Source of the DNA: Symsagittifera roscoffensis
Taxonomy: Eukaryota; Xenacoelomorpha; Acoela; Convolutidae
Length of the DNA: 64,000 nucleotides
Direction of reading: 5' to 3'
NCBI RefSeq assembly: GCF_963678635.1
Contig: NC_087062.1
Location: forward strand, 47,417,283-47,481,282
Below, piece after piece: positions 1-11,052 of the stretch. A program made the position numbers and the translations under genes. The notes below the pieces were generated by a model. That model did not search any database and was not told the origin of the DNA. It saw nothing but the letters and a program-made list of their open reading frames with translations. The first letter of the stretch is position 1, and each line of letters starts with the position of its first letter.

Positions 1-884
1 GCGACTGTGCTTTGCTGTGCTCGAGACCGTGCTGGAGGTATGTTTCGAAATTGTGCTTGACTCAAACTCGTGTCTCAACTCTTCTTTTTCCGTCGAGCAC
101 TGACATGTGCTCGTCTTTGAAATTCGAAACATAAAGTGGTGAGCGCTTCGACCCGGGTAAGAGTGAGAACCTCGACCCTAATAAAATTGAATGGTCGTAT
201 GTAAACCAGCCGAAAAATAAACGAGCTACCATATAAACAAGCCAATAGAACATAATTATTTAATAATATATATGTAACAATACTGTAACAGTTACAAGTA
301 TCATGCAAATTTCATTCATATACTCATTTATAACTTTTCGGCTGGCTTATGCACTCTGGCTCATAATTCAGCTGGTTTATATGCACTCTAATGAAGTTTA
401 TGAAATTTGCTTCAATTAAAAAAAAATTCTAGCAGCTAGTTTTGGATAGCGAGAGGAGATTAAATTCATTAATTTAAAAAAACTAGAACGAAGAAAGCAA
501 AATTACACAAAACTTAGGCCATATTTCTTGAGAACGTTAAGATAATTAAGTGGCTATTCATGTAGCCCAGCTAGCCACGACGAGTGTTCATTGAAAACCT
601 TGGTTGACAAAAAGTGCTACTTATACAATTGTCATGAATAAAAAAAATGCTTATCATACAGTTCCGAACCATTTCATAGAACAAATACATCGCATGACAT
701 TTTTTAACTAATGAAATCATTAGCATAATTTCTACTAATGAAATTGCATGTTTAAATGTTTTTCCATATTTGGACTGGTATGATAAGCGATAATTAAAAA
801 CAGTGTTTTTCAACATCTGAAGATTGATTTTGTTTTTGTTTCGCGTTGCAATTTCATGCTGTTTTATACACAACAAACGAGAGT
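1..884. other. AT-rich flank with no gene seen
   Basis: This stretch precedes the first unit of array 1 and does not match the sequence that precedes units 2 and 3. It holds only short open frames without recognisable motifs. A few stretches near 330-370 repeat the phrase about TTATGCACTCT. I see no gene. Confidence 0.5.
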
Positions 885-2761
885 TTTCTCAAATGGTTAA
901 TCACTTCAAGGCGACAAACTTAGGAAAATTAAGCGTATGATCAAAAATAGCTTGTAACTTTGCAATATTTATGCGCTCATGGAAAACGGAAATAAGAAAG
1001 AAACCTGAATCATTGATAACAATAGAAAAAAATGAAGGAAATTGAAAATCAAACTATCCGAATTCCGAAAAAAAGTCATTCCAAACTTTATTGCTGCTGA
1101 AGTGATCGCGTCTATCTTTTGATTTTTAACGCATTTCCTGCTAATTATCAAGCTTCACCGAGAACTACTGATACGAAAACAAATGTTTTGAAAAAAATCT
1201 ATATCAAAATCTGACCATTCTCTGATGATCAAATGATTGAAACTCTATAACGATTTAATAGAAAAATTTTCCTGTGCGTTTTTGGTGATTCGTAATTCAA
1301 AGATATTCGTTATTCCGATGTAGATGAAAATTTAGTGCTGTGATTATCTTAAGTGCTGTGGCTTTTTAGCTGATTCTAGGATATCGCTTTTGAATAACCA
1401 GAAGTTTTTTAGGGATAAATTACGTTGATTAGGCTGATACATTCTTCCAAAACTCACAACGCAAAATATCACGAGCGTTTGCTTTTTTCTCTTTTTCTCT
1501 TTCTTTTTCATTTTTTTTGCTATTTTATAACCAGAGAGTCAAAAATTAGCATTTCAACCGTAGTTGCAACAATAGTTTTTCATCATTTCACCCAGCAAAT
1601 GTACCTAGTTACTATAATAGTCTTTGAACATGTTTAAAGACTTGCCTCTGGAATCCAGGAGCATACAGACACAAAAAAGTGAGCCTATTCAGTGCACATT
1701 TCGACCTCGTAATGACAAAAAGCCCTTGAATTTCATAGCTTAGGGTATCATAAAGGAAAGTATAACTAGAAGAAAAGTCAAAAGAGCCAGCGGGAATCGA
1801 GTCGACCAGATTGAGAAAATTGGCACCTAAACAGGCAAACCGGATATTAACAAAAACTCAAAAATAATTTACCAGGATTGAGGCTACGGGTCTATGAGAT
1901 ACATACCTCTATTGGCTGCGTTTACGTTCCCTTGGCTCTTAGAAAAAAATATAATGGTTTTAATAGTTCCGAGTAAGAAGGCAGCGTTAGCAATTAGTGG
2001 TTACCAGGGAAAATATCTGTTTAAGAAAAAAAACCTGCTCTGGGTTCATAGGTATATTTGCGTAAAATGTTACTAAAATTAACTAGAAAAATTTTATTGC
2101 AAGGGTTGGCGGCACCCTGAATTTCAAAAGCTATCGGTTAAAAAAGATATCCATCAAAAATTAACTCCCTATTTTTGTCAGTTTGTGCCGTATTCCGCCT
2201 CGGCCGTCCCCGTTCCGGGGTTACAAACCAAGCCTGTGCATATTCTAGTAGTAGCCAGGGAGTCAAGAACCGTTATATCTACCGTTATATCCCACAGGAG
2301 CTGCCTACTAACAGCCCACGCAAATTGCTTCGAGATATCTATTTTTGTTTTTGAACAGGTACTTTTTTTGCCGATATTAAAAGGAACAATTTGGCAAAAA
2401 TGTATGTCTTTAGTCGTTTAGGAGAGCTCGTAAAACGGTGAAAATGTTTTTGGCCGACTTAAAAAGTTGAGTTGACGAAATTATCAAAAAAAAATTTCAC
2501 TTTTCAAGTTGTCTATTTCGGCTTGTCTAACATGCAACCCCTCCAAAGAACATTAACTAAACTTCAATATTCACAATGTAACGCCTTGAGTAACGGTCAT
2601 AATCATTAAAAAATGGGAAAATGCAAAAAGTAGCACCCACAGCCATGATGAGTTTTGAGTTGTGATGTGACTTTTGTAACGAATCTGATAATGCAGCTGG
2701 GATGATGTCAAACACCACGCATATATTTGAGAAAATGAGAAGAAACAGTTGTTGAATGTAT
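885..2761. other. Conserved non-coding flank 3' of aldolase copy 1
   Basis: It is present in all three units (also 9131-11052 and 18470-20369). It has a pyrimidine-rich run near 1480-1520 and a short GC-richer island near 2190-2300. Open frames of about 60 codons at 1894, 10143 and 19467 are alike only because the whole unit is duplicated. I found no splice-compatible exon or known motif. Confidence 0.5.
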
Positions 2762-5700
2762 TCAATAGACATGATTGGGCACAAAGAGCGAGTCAGTGCT
2801 GGCCTCCCCACTGCCCTTGTACATGCCATGACACGCTTCCCCGTTCGCCTGAATCAGCAGATTTTCGACATTTTTGGTTCACTATGATTATTGGCTTAAA
2901 AAACGACAAATTTTGACTTCACAAAAACAATTGCGGAGACCTAATGCAAAGTCATGCGCTAAAATTTGCGACCGAGTGCAATTTCTAATCATGCATGACT
3001 TTCAGATTTTGGCTAATCATCTCGAGACACCTTCCTTTTCAAAAAAAATATTAAATACTTTCGGTCTTAGTTCAGGGGCGGATCTAGGATTTTCTCGAGG
3101 GGGGGCGGATTTTCAAAAAATTTTCCAAAATTTTGACAACTTTTTTTTTTTTTAGGTCGACCAAATTGATTTTCCGAGCTCTCTCAAAGCACTGTTTTGC
3201 CCCTACTTTGGCAAAATTTTCTGCGCCGCAGGCAAACTTTTGAAAAAACAGTCAAAAAAGCCGTTTTTGGGCAATTTTTGAAAAATTTTGACAAAAAAAT
3301 CGCGTTTTTTTGGCGCGCGCTCCCCCTCAAAGTTAGTATATATTGGCGCCAAAGGCGCCTTTAGAAAAATTTTAGGGTCGGTCGGCCAAAAATTGATTTC
3401 TGAAAAAGTATCAAAGGGGGGACCCTTTGGGTCGGCAGGGGGTCGAATCCCTGAACGGGGAGGGGGCGTCCGCCCCCCCCCGCCCCCCCTCCTAAATCCG
3501 CCCCTGTCTTAGTTTCAAGTTTTTTGTTTTTGTTTGTGGTTACTATGTTTTAAAATTTACCAAGCGATTATTTTAACCAAACGATAATTTTTTTTTTAAT
3601 ATAACGAACATTTGCCAAACGATAATTTTTTTGATATTGAAGTTTTTTTTTGATATTCGCAACATTTGCCAAACAATATTTTTATAATAATATGATAATG
3701 CTTTTGTATTATTCGACACAAGCTCTCAGCTAGATGCGATACAAGCGTGTTATTTATTGTTTCACAAGCGTGTTATTTATTGTTTCATGGCAAGAATTTG
3801 AAATGTTATGTAAAAAAAGGAACCTTGGCCCTTTGGAAGAATGCCTCTCCACATGCAGCCCTATTTTCCTCTTTGCCACCCCATGCTTTGATGGAACTGG
3901 CCTGGAGAGCCCTGCCGAAGCTGAAGCTCAACTTCCAGGGCTTCTTCACATTCTGCAAACCATTCATTGCATTCAGATTCAGAGAGGCGTCCTCCTCCGA
4001 CATCCCACCAGAGAGAAACACGACACCTGCAAGTTTGATACGAAAACGAACAGTAACATAAAAAGAACAGATCAATAAAATTAGAAAACAAGGATAAACA
4101 AGAAATCAAAATCATCGAAGTTGCATTGTCACATCTGATTTCAGTGACGTGGCTTAATAATTCACGCTGGAAATCAGGGGCCGAGGGCGGAAAACGCTTA
4201 ACTATATAACTAGTTGCTGCATCTCTTAGTATTTGTATAATGAAAGGTACCAGGCATTGCAGGCGGCACCACCCTGTTGAAGGCAGTGACAGTCCTCAGG
4301 GCTATCTCCTGGTGACTGGCCCTCGTGGCACAACTCTGTCCGGGGGTGACCATGTTCGGTTTGAGCAGTGTGCCTTCTATGTAGACATCGTGCTCTATTA
4401 ACTCCCTGTACTGAGCACTCAGCACCCTCTCCGTCACTCTCTGACACACCTCGATAGAGTGATCTCCGTCTGGCAGGATTTCCGGCTCAACTATCGGCAC
4501 CAAACCGTTCTACAAAGCAGCGCAACGATTCAATATATAATGTTTAAAAAAACCTATTAGAAGCTTCGAACGTTGCCTTTAAATTTGTGATATAATGGAA
4601 ATGCAAAAAACACAACATAATGGAACCTAAGAGCCTCTTACTTAGAGACTCGACCCTCGCCACTCAAAGCCCCTCCTTTGGTACTAATTGACGACATCCA
4701 TTTTCAGCTGACCGACCCTAAACTTTTACTAAAGCGTCTTCGGCGCTAACCTATACTAATTTGAAATGAGCGCGCCGAAAAAAAAAAGTTTCTTGGTCAA
4801 AACTTTCCGGCGTGTTTTTGTTTTGAAAATTGTCAGGGGTGCACAATTTTTTTTCAAAATAAGGTTCCTATGGTGTTATGAGAAAGCTCATGAAGTTAGT
4901 ATGGTCTGGTCGACCTTAAGAAAAGAAAAAATCTTAAGAAATCCACAACACCCTAAAGAAAATACTAGATCAGCCCTTAGCTCAGATGTAAATACTTCCA
5001 CACCTGCTGGCAAACTCGTGCATATTTGGCCAGATCGGAGGTCACAGCCTTGATATTAACATCACTTGGGGTTCCATCGGCCGTTATCTTCAGCACTCCT
5101 CTCCACTTTGCAAAATCACACCCAGCCTTCTTGTACCTTTCACATCTCTCGTCTAGACCTTCAAGCCCTCTGGTCACCACTTCTCCTGGACATCCGTCTT
5201 GGCTCACGGTTCCCTGGTCCACTTTGATGCCTAGGGTGATATGGTGGTCCTGTAGCAGCTTCACAATTCGCCCGCCTGTTTCCGGGTCAGTTTGGTACAA
5301 TGTTTCCTCAAACAGAATGACACCGCCAATGGATGCTTTCACTCTTTCTGCTTCTTCAAACAAAGTCTGCCGATAGACTCTTAAATAAGAATTGAGACCT
5401 TCACAATGCTTCAGTTTTATGTTTCACAATCTATTGAACCTTTTGTGAAAATCTATTATAATGTAGAAAACTATATATTGAATTACCGTAAAACTATCTC
5501 ATTTTTTCTCTTCAGATTTATAAAAATCTATTGGAAAAGCAGGCGAACAGCAACCAAATTTAGGCCAAATTTTGTGGTCCTATAATCGCAGCCATAGTAT
5601 AATGAGCAATATTTTATGGTTCAAGCGTATCAAATACTATTGAGTCGGTTACAAAACACTAGCTCACTGATTATCACTGAAACCAATATTTACAAAACTT

Positions 5701-5916
5701 GAATGAAGAAAAGAATAACCTCATAATATTTTCTGTGTTCTCCTAGCCAATAGTCGCCATGCGCTTCCCGAAAATGGCCGTGAACTCATCGAGAGCCAAG
5801 ATGTCCCTCCCACCAGCTACAAAATTGCTGGCAATGTCTCTCAACTCTTTCTTTTGTTCCGCCGAAAGTGCGTTTGAGGTCTGTGTCCATTTTGAACTGC
5901 GCCACGATTCTCCCAT
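2762..5916 (-). pseudogene. Class I fructose-bisphosphate aldolase, copy 1, stop at codon 58
   Basis: This would be the glycolytic and gluconeogenic enzyme that splits fructose 1,6-bisphosphate into two triose phosphates through a lysine Schiff base in the cytosol. Five exons fit with GT/AG junctions and matching phases: 5720-5916 (start ATG), 5004-5379, 4251-4509, 3824-4026 and 2762-2848, 374 codons with the stop, against about 364 in animals. Visible marks are IKVDQG (Lys118, rabbit Lys107), FAKWR (Lys157, rabbit Lys146), VEPEIL (Glu199/201), LLKPNM (Lys241, the Schiff-base lysine, rabbit Lys229), FLSGG, GRALQ, and the C-terminal NHVY with the essential last tyrosine. Codon 58 is TAG where copy 2 has AAG (5743-5745). 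The usual DEST is DEFT and the next phosphate-binding serine is Ile, in all three copies. The roughly 10-residue N-terminal extension is uncertain; a further upstream exon is possible. A hAT-like MITE sits in the last intron. Confidence 0.93.
3073..3506. mobile_element. Non-autonomous hAT-like MITE in aldolase copy 1 last intron
   Basis: The element begins CAGGGGCGGATCTAGG and ends CCTAAATCCGCCCCTG, an imperfect terminal inverted repeat. It is flanked on both sides by TCTTAGTT (3065-3072 and 3507-3514). An 8-bp duplication with CAGGGG-type ends is characteristic of the hAT superfamily. It is 434 bp with no transposase. The matching part of copy 2 is removed by a larger deletion and that of copy 3 by another, so the empty site is not preserved in this window. 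Diverged relatives of the interior lie at 50374-50540 and 56335-56480. Confidence 0.85.
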
Positions 5917-6221
5917 TTCGTTTTTCCGAAGTCAAGTTTGTTCCAAAGTCAAAGAAATTTAGAATTATTGCCAAAATTATACTGACCACTTAAAAAGAGA
6001 CCGAAGTATTGCGAATGACAATTTGGCGAGGTAAGAAGAGAAAATTAAGGGGGTGTAATTGAAGAAGGTGGTGGTGCTTACGTTTGCACAACTGGCGTGT
6101 TCAGACGCGCTGTTCTAGAAATAGAGTCAATTTTGAATGCTTCGAGCTAGAAGAAGTTATTGAATTTATGATAAGAATTCGAGCAGTAAAGCGATATCGC
6201 CACTAAGACTGAGATTGAAAC
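5917..6221. promoter_or_regulatory. Upstream flank of aldolase copy 1
   Basis: This is the region upstream of the inferred start codon on the minus strand, conserved at 13623-13919 and 22015-22309. A promoter or a 5' non-coding exon would be expected here. I see no convincing TATA box or initiator, so it is marked only by position. Confidence 0.3.
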
Positions 6222-6560
6222 AAATATGAACCGTCCAATTGAACAGATGACTGGCTGTGGGGGCGTTCAACAGGGGTCTAGGACAACAAGCCGAAGGGAC
6301 TTCAAGCCGAAATTAAAACTTTACAAGCACCAATATATATGAATTGTCAAATTGAAAAGATGACTGGCTTTGGGGGCGTTCTACAGGAGTCAAGGACAAC
6401 AAGCCGAAGGGATTTCAAGCCGAAATTAAAACTTTACAAGCACCGATAAATATGAGCCGTCCAATTGAACAGATGACTGGCTTTGGGGGCGTTCAACAGG
6501 TGTCTAGGACAACAAGCCGAAGGGATTTCAAGCCGAAATTAAAACTTTACAAGCACCAAT
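6222..6560. repeat. Satellite of about 115 bp, three monomers
   Basis: Each monomer runs through CCAATTGAACAGATGACTGG, GGGGGCGTTCAACAG, GGGTCTAGGACAACAAGCCG, GGGACTTCAAGCCGAAATTA and TTTACAAGCACC. The GGGTCTAGGACAACAAG part equals the terminus of MITE M1, and GGGGGCGTTCAACAG equals the terminus of MITE M2. Here the tract ends abruptly and joins a truncated foldback element. Confidence 0.85.
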
Positions 6561-6565
6561 AGAGA

Positions 6566-7538
6566 CGCTGTGTCTGTGGCCAAGCTTCCCCAATTAAGTC
6601 AATTATCTCGCGATTCGTCAAGAAAACTATCAACTTCAGTAACACAACATTCTAAAACAGCGGCAAAACAAAGATTTACGCGCACAATAACACTCGTGTC
6701 GAATTTAAGCGCAGCGGAGCAAGCGGTCGCTAATCGCCAATGCCGCGTTTGAAGTTAGCTATCACAGTTCACAGTTTGTAATTGTTCTGAGTCAGCTAAA
6801 AAACCGGTCTGCTAAAATCCCTAGCACCAAGGCAGATAGAATGGTGAATTCCCATAGGTTCCAATATTCATAGCGCCCAAAAAAAAATCAGTCGGATAAG
6901 TTAAAAAGTTTATCTTTTTGAGTTCTGATTGGTTGAAATTTGAGCCAATGAATTTTTGGATTGATTGTATACTGTTCAAGTGGCATAAACTCAAGCTGCA
7001 GAATAGTGACCGCCGCAGCCGCGCCAACGTGTTGCGAACTTGGCACCAAAGGGTAGGACTCTTAAAAAAATTTTGAGTCCCTTATCGCCGCGAAGCGGTG
7101 AGGCGACAATAAACCGAGACTCAACTAATTTTAGTCTTCTGACCAATTGAAAAGATTTGGGACTTATACGACTGCTTTTTTATTTTAGAACCTATGGGAC
7201 TGATTTTTGATTTTGGGACATATGAATACGCACCGATAGAATCAACGCGTGATTCATGAAAAAAAAAACGTGTTATACAAAGATAGAGGAGTGCGGTCTT
7301 TATTTAGACAACCGCGTATTCATACTCGTCAGTAAGCAGACAATTACCATAACTGCGTTTTTAATCAACACGAGTGTTATTGTGCGCGTACATCCTTGTT
7401 TTGCCGCTAATTTAGACTGTTATTTTTGTGAAGTTGATAGTTCAATCAATCATCCATCACTTTATTATGTTGGTCTGCTAAAAGTCTCATTTTTCATTTT
7501 TATGCTAACAGATTGGTCTGCTAAACGATCGGTCACCC
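6566..7538. mobile_element. Foldback element, left end lost (unit 1)
   Basis: The left part (6566-6760) and right part (7340-7538) are inverted copies of each other; both contain the GCGGCAAAACAAAGATTTAC phrase in opposite orientation. The right end is TTGGTCTGCTAAACGATCGG followed by TCACCC. The intact relatives in units 2 and 3 have this end at both sides. No transposase frame is present. Confidence 0.7.
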
Positions 7539-7799
7539 AAAGATAGCACAACGGCTACATACCTATATATACAAACAAACTGAACACAAGACCGCTCGTA
7601 TCAGGGCGAAGCCCTGAAATTTCCGACTGCCTTTTAAGGTTTATGGAGCAGTAATAACATAAAAAAAAATTAAAAGCTATAAAACAAAATGAAATTTTTT
7701 TTTTAATTTAAATTTTTCTTAAATAAAAATCATCACCCCACACGCCATATAAAGTACAAAAGGATAGATTTCGCTACTTGTAACAAATCAACTATGGCT

Positions 7800-8130
7800 A
7801 ATAAGCTTCGTTAATCCAATTTGGAACAATTTCTAAGACGGATTAACTCTCCGCTTACGCGTTAATAGCGCGAACTATATCGCGCGTTAATTGTCCCAAA
7901 ATGGCCAAAATGGCAAAATTTAAACCCCCATAACTTTGCAAAAAAAGAGCACCTGTGAAATATCTTTTCAAATTTGAGCTCAGGACAACCATATAAAAAA
8001 TTTTGAGCTCAGGACAACCATACCTTTCGAAAGATATAAAAAAATTCCGTCAAAAATGGCTAGTTAAAAAGTCGAAATTTGTCTGAAGGAAAAAAACCCA
8101 TCGCGAGCACAAATATTCCGTTACTTTCGT
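7800..8130 (-). repeat. Dispersed repeat R, reverse copy
   Basis: This segment is the reverse complement of sequence in array 2 (about 45590-45830, 51120-51370 and 57330-57590). Shared landmarks are the phrase GGCCAAAATGG with CCCCCATAACTTT and, at the inner side, CTCCGCTTACGCGTT. Only unit 1 of array 1 carries it. It has no coding potential, so it is probably an old non-autonomous transposon. Confidence 0.7.
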
Positions 8131-8579
8131 ATCGAAAATCGGAACAATAACACGCAACCGTTTTATCAACTCATAAGTATAGGACTCCAAATAGATAGCG
8201 CCATAGCTCTATATCCTTATTCAATATTCAATGCCTCTTAGAGATTGACGGAGGAATTCAACTTTTGTCGCGATCGAAAACGGTCGCTCAAACGGCACGA
8301 CATGCGGTCTATGTTACGCAGTCACATGTTAAAAAACGCATCTTAAAAAAAGACCAGCTCAACCCAAATTTGGTAATACCAGAATGATGCCACCAAATAG
8401 AAAGTAATTCCATATAGCCGCGACCTATTTTGATCATTCGAGACGGAGTCGAACGAAAAAAAAACCACAATCGGAATGACTCAAAAACCAGAAGCAAATT
8501 GGTACTTCTTCACCATCAAAAATTTTCGCAGCAATGCCTCAAAAGCGTTTATGAGACTTGATATTAAATTCCCCGGGCG

Positions 8580-8975
8580 GAGGTGCTCGACTCATGATTC
8601 GACCGAAACAGTCGAACGATGTTCGTTTTTGACTTTGCTCGATTTTACCGGGCATTGTTCGACTTTGTTCGGCTTTACCGGACATTGTTCGATTTTTTAT
8701 TCGACATTGTTCAATTTTTTATTCGACTTTGTTCGATTTATTGGGAATTTTTTGTATTTACCGAGAATTAGCTGAAGCGTCCAGAACTACAACAAAATCC
8801 GACATCATTTGTAAAATACCTCAGCCTGGGCAGCCGCCAAATATAACAGAAAATACCACGAACTTGAGCATAGTAGTTTTGTATAGTCCGTATAGATTCG
8901 TAGAGAGTTTAGTTGTGGGACTTTCAGTCAACCAGACCAAAAATGGCTTTGTATCGATGTATGTAAAATGTTAAT
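8580..8975 (+). repeat. TTCGACTTTACCGG word array and tail (unit 1)
   Basis: Between 8625 and 8770 the words CGACTTTACCGGACATTGTT, TTCGACTTTGTTCGG and TTTTTTATTCGAC repeat with small changes, followed by a conserved tail containing CTCAGCCTGGGCAGCCGCC. The same block lies at 17565-17960 and 25670-26040, and inverted at 27250-27690 and 28690-29130. It looks like the subterminal repeat region of a transposon, not a gene. Confidence 0.7.
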
Positions 8976-11052
8976 TCAATTTTTGGAGAGAGCCAAAAGC
9001 CCGAAAAAAATTTTGATTTTAATTTAAAAAATTAAATGATCACATTCACTTGGATCTCAGGAACGCTTCAAATATCAATTTAAGCTATGTTTTATTCTTC
9101 CGAAAGCTATACAAGTGAAGCAAAAAAATGTTTCTCAAATGGTTAATCACTTCAAGGCGACAAATTTTGGAAAATTATGCGTGTCGACAAATATAGCTGG
9201 TAACTTTGCAATATTTATGCTCTCATTGAAAACGGAAATAAGAAGGAAACCTGAATCATTGATAACAATAGAAAAAAATGAAGGAAATCGAAAATCAAAA
9301 CATCCGAGTTCCGAAAAAAAACTCAATTCAAACTTTATTGCTGCTGAAGTGATCGCGTCTATCTTTTGATTTTTAACGCATTTCCTGCTATTTATCAAGC
9401 TTCACCGAGAACTACTGATACGAAAACAAATGATTTGAAAAAAGTCTCTATCAAAATCTGACAATTCTCTGATGATCAAATTATTGAAACTCTATAACGA
9501 TTCAATAGAAAAATTTTCCTGTGCGTTTTTGGTGATTCGTAATTCAAAGATATTCGTTTTTCCGATGTAGATGAAAATTTAGTGCTGTGATTATCTTAAG
9601 TGCTGTGGCTATTTAGCTGACTCTAGAATATCGCTTTTCAATAACCAGAAGTTTTTTTAGTGATAAATTACGTCGATTAGGCTGATACATTCTTCCAAAA
9701 CTAACAACGCAAAATATCACGAGCGTTTGCTTTTTTCTCTTTTTCTCTTTCTTTTTCATTTTTTTTTGTAATTTTATAACCAGAGAGTCAAAAATTAGCA
9801 TTTTAACCGTTGTTGCAACAAAAATCTTTCATTATTTCACACAGCAAATGTACCCAGTTACTAAAATAGTCTTTGAACATGTTTAAAGACTTGTCTCTGA
9901 AATCCAGGAGCATACAGACACAAAAAAGTGCGCCTATCCAGTGCACATTTTGACCTCACAATGAGAAAAAGCCCTTGAATTTCATAGCTTAGGATTTTTT
10001 AAAGGAAAGTATAACTAGAAGAAAAGTCAAAAGAGCCAGCGGGAATCAAGTCGACCAGATTGAGAAAATTGGCACCTAAACAGTCAAACCGGATATTAAC
10101 AAAAACTCAAAAATAATTAACCATGAATGAGGCTACAAGTCTATGAGATACATTCCTCTATTGGCTGCGTTTACCTTCCCTTGGCTCTTAGAAAAAATTA
10201 TAATGATTTTAATAGTTCCGAGTACGCAGGCAGCGTTAGCAATTAGTGATTACCAGGAAAAATCTCTGTTTAAGAAAAAAAACCTGCTCTGGGTTCATAG
10301 GTATATTTTCGTAAAATGTTACTAAAATTAACTAGAAAAATTTTATTGCAAGGGTTAGCGGCACTCTGAATTTCAAAAATTATCGGTTAAAAAAGACATC
10401 CATCAATAATTAACTCCCTATTTTTGTCAGTTTGTGCCGTATTCCGCCTCGGCCGTCTCAGTTCCGGGGTTAAAAACCAAGCCTGTGCATATTCTAGTAG
10501 TAGCCAGGGAGTCAAGAACCGTTTTATCTACCGTAATTTCCCACAGCCACAGGAGCGGCCTACTAATAGCCCACGCAAATTGCTGTTTCTTCGAGATATC
10601 CATTTTTGTTTTTGAAAACGGTTTTGTACTTTTTTTTGCCCATATTAAAAGAAACAATTTGGCAAAAATGTATGTCTTTAGTCGTTTAGGAGAGCTCCTA
10701 AAATGGTGAAAATGTTTTTGGCCGACCTAGAAAGTTGTGTTAACGAAATTATCAAAAAATGTTTTTTCACTTTTCAAGTTGACTATTTCTGCTTGTCTAA
10801 CATGAACACCCTCAAAAGAACATTAACTAAACTTCAATATTCACAATTTAACGCCTTGAGTAACGGTCATAATCATTAAAAATGGGAAAATGCAAAAAGT
10901 AGCACCCACAGCCATGACTTGGTCCAAAATTGTTATGATGAGTTTTGAGTTGTGATGTGACGTTTTGTAACGAATCTGATAATGCTGCTGGGATGATGTC
11001 AAACACCACGCATATCTTTGAGAAAATGAGAAGACACAGTTGTTGATTGTTT

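Larger units (their letters stand above)
885..9130. repeat. Array 1, tandem unit 1 (about 8.2 kb)
   Basis: The unit starts at TTTCTCAAATGGTTAATCAC, which recurs at 9131 and, with one change, at 18470, so the period is about 8.2 then 9.3 kb. In order it holds a conserved non-coding 3' flank (885-2761), aldolase copy 1 (2762-5916), three satellite monomers, a truncated foldback element, a dispersed repeat on the minus strand and a run of TTCGACTTTACC words. Compared with unit 2 it lacks the M1/M2 block, which accounts for most of the size difference, and it carries a private hAT-like MITE at 3073-3506. The copies are close enough to align by eye, so the duplication is fairly recent. Confidence 0.9.

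Noticed and set aside
1894-2076. 60-codon frame starting MRYIPLLAAFTFPWLL, repeated at 10143 and 19467
   Set aside because: It is similar only because the unit is duplicated; no motif, signal or splice context supports a gene.
2185-2300. A minus-strand frame reading NPGTGTAEAEYGTN as the aldolase C-terminus
   Set aside because: No phase-matching acceptor, and the end is not Tyr. The exon at 2762-2848 fits phase, length and the NHVY ending.
5743-5745. TAG at aldolase codon 58 as a sign of a reassigned genetic code
   Set aside because: Copy 2 has Lys (AAG), not Gln, at this place, and ordinary stops end other frames. A plain nonsense change is simpler.
6821-7546. Frames with FLINTSVIVRVH and ARLRRSLFCSLSL repeated in each unit
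   Set aside because: They lie in the inverted arms of the foldback elements and have no constraint pattern of proteins.
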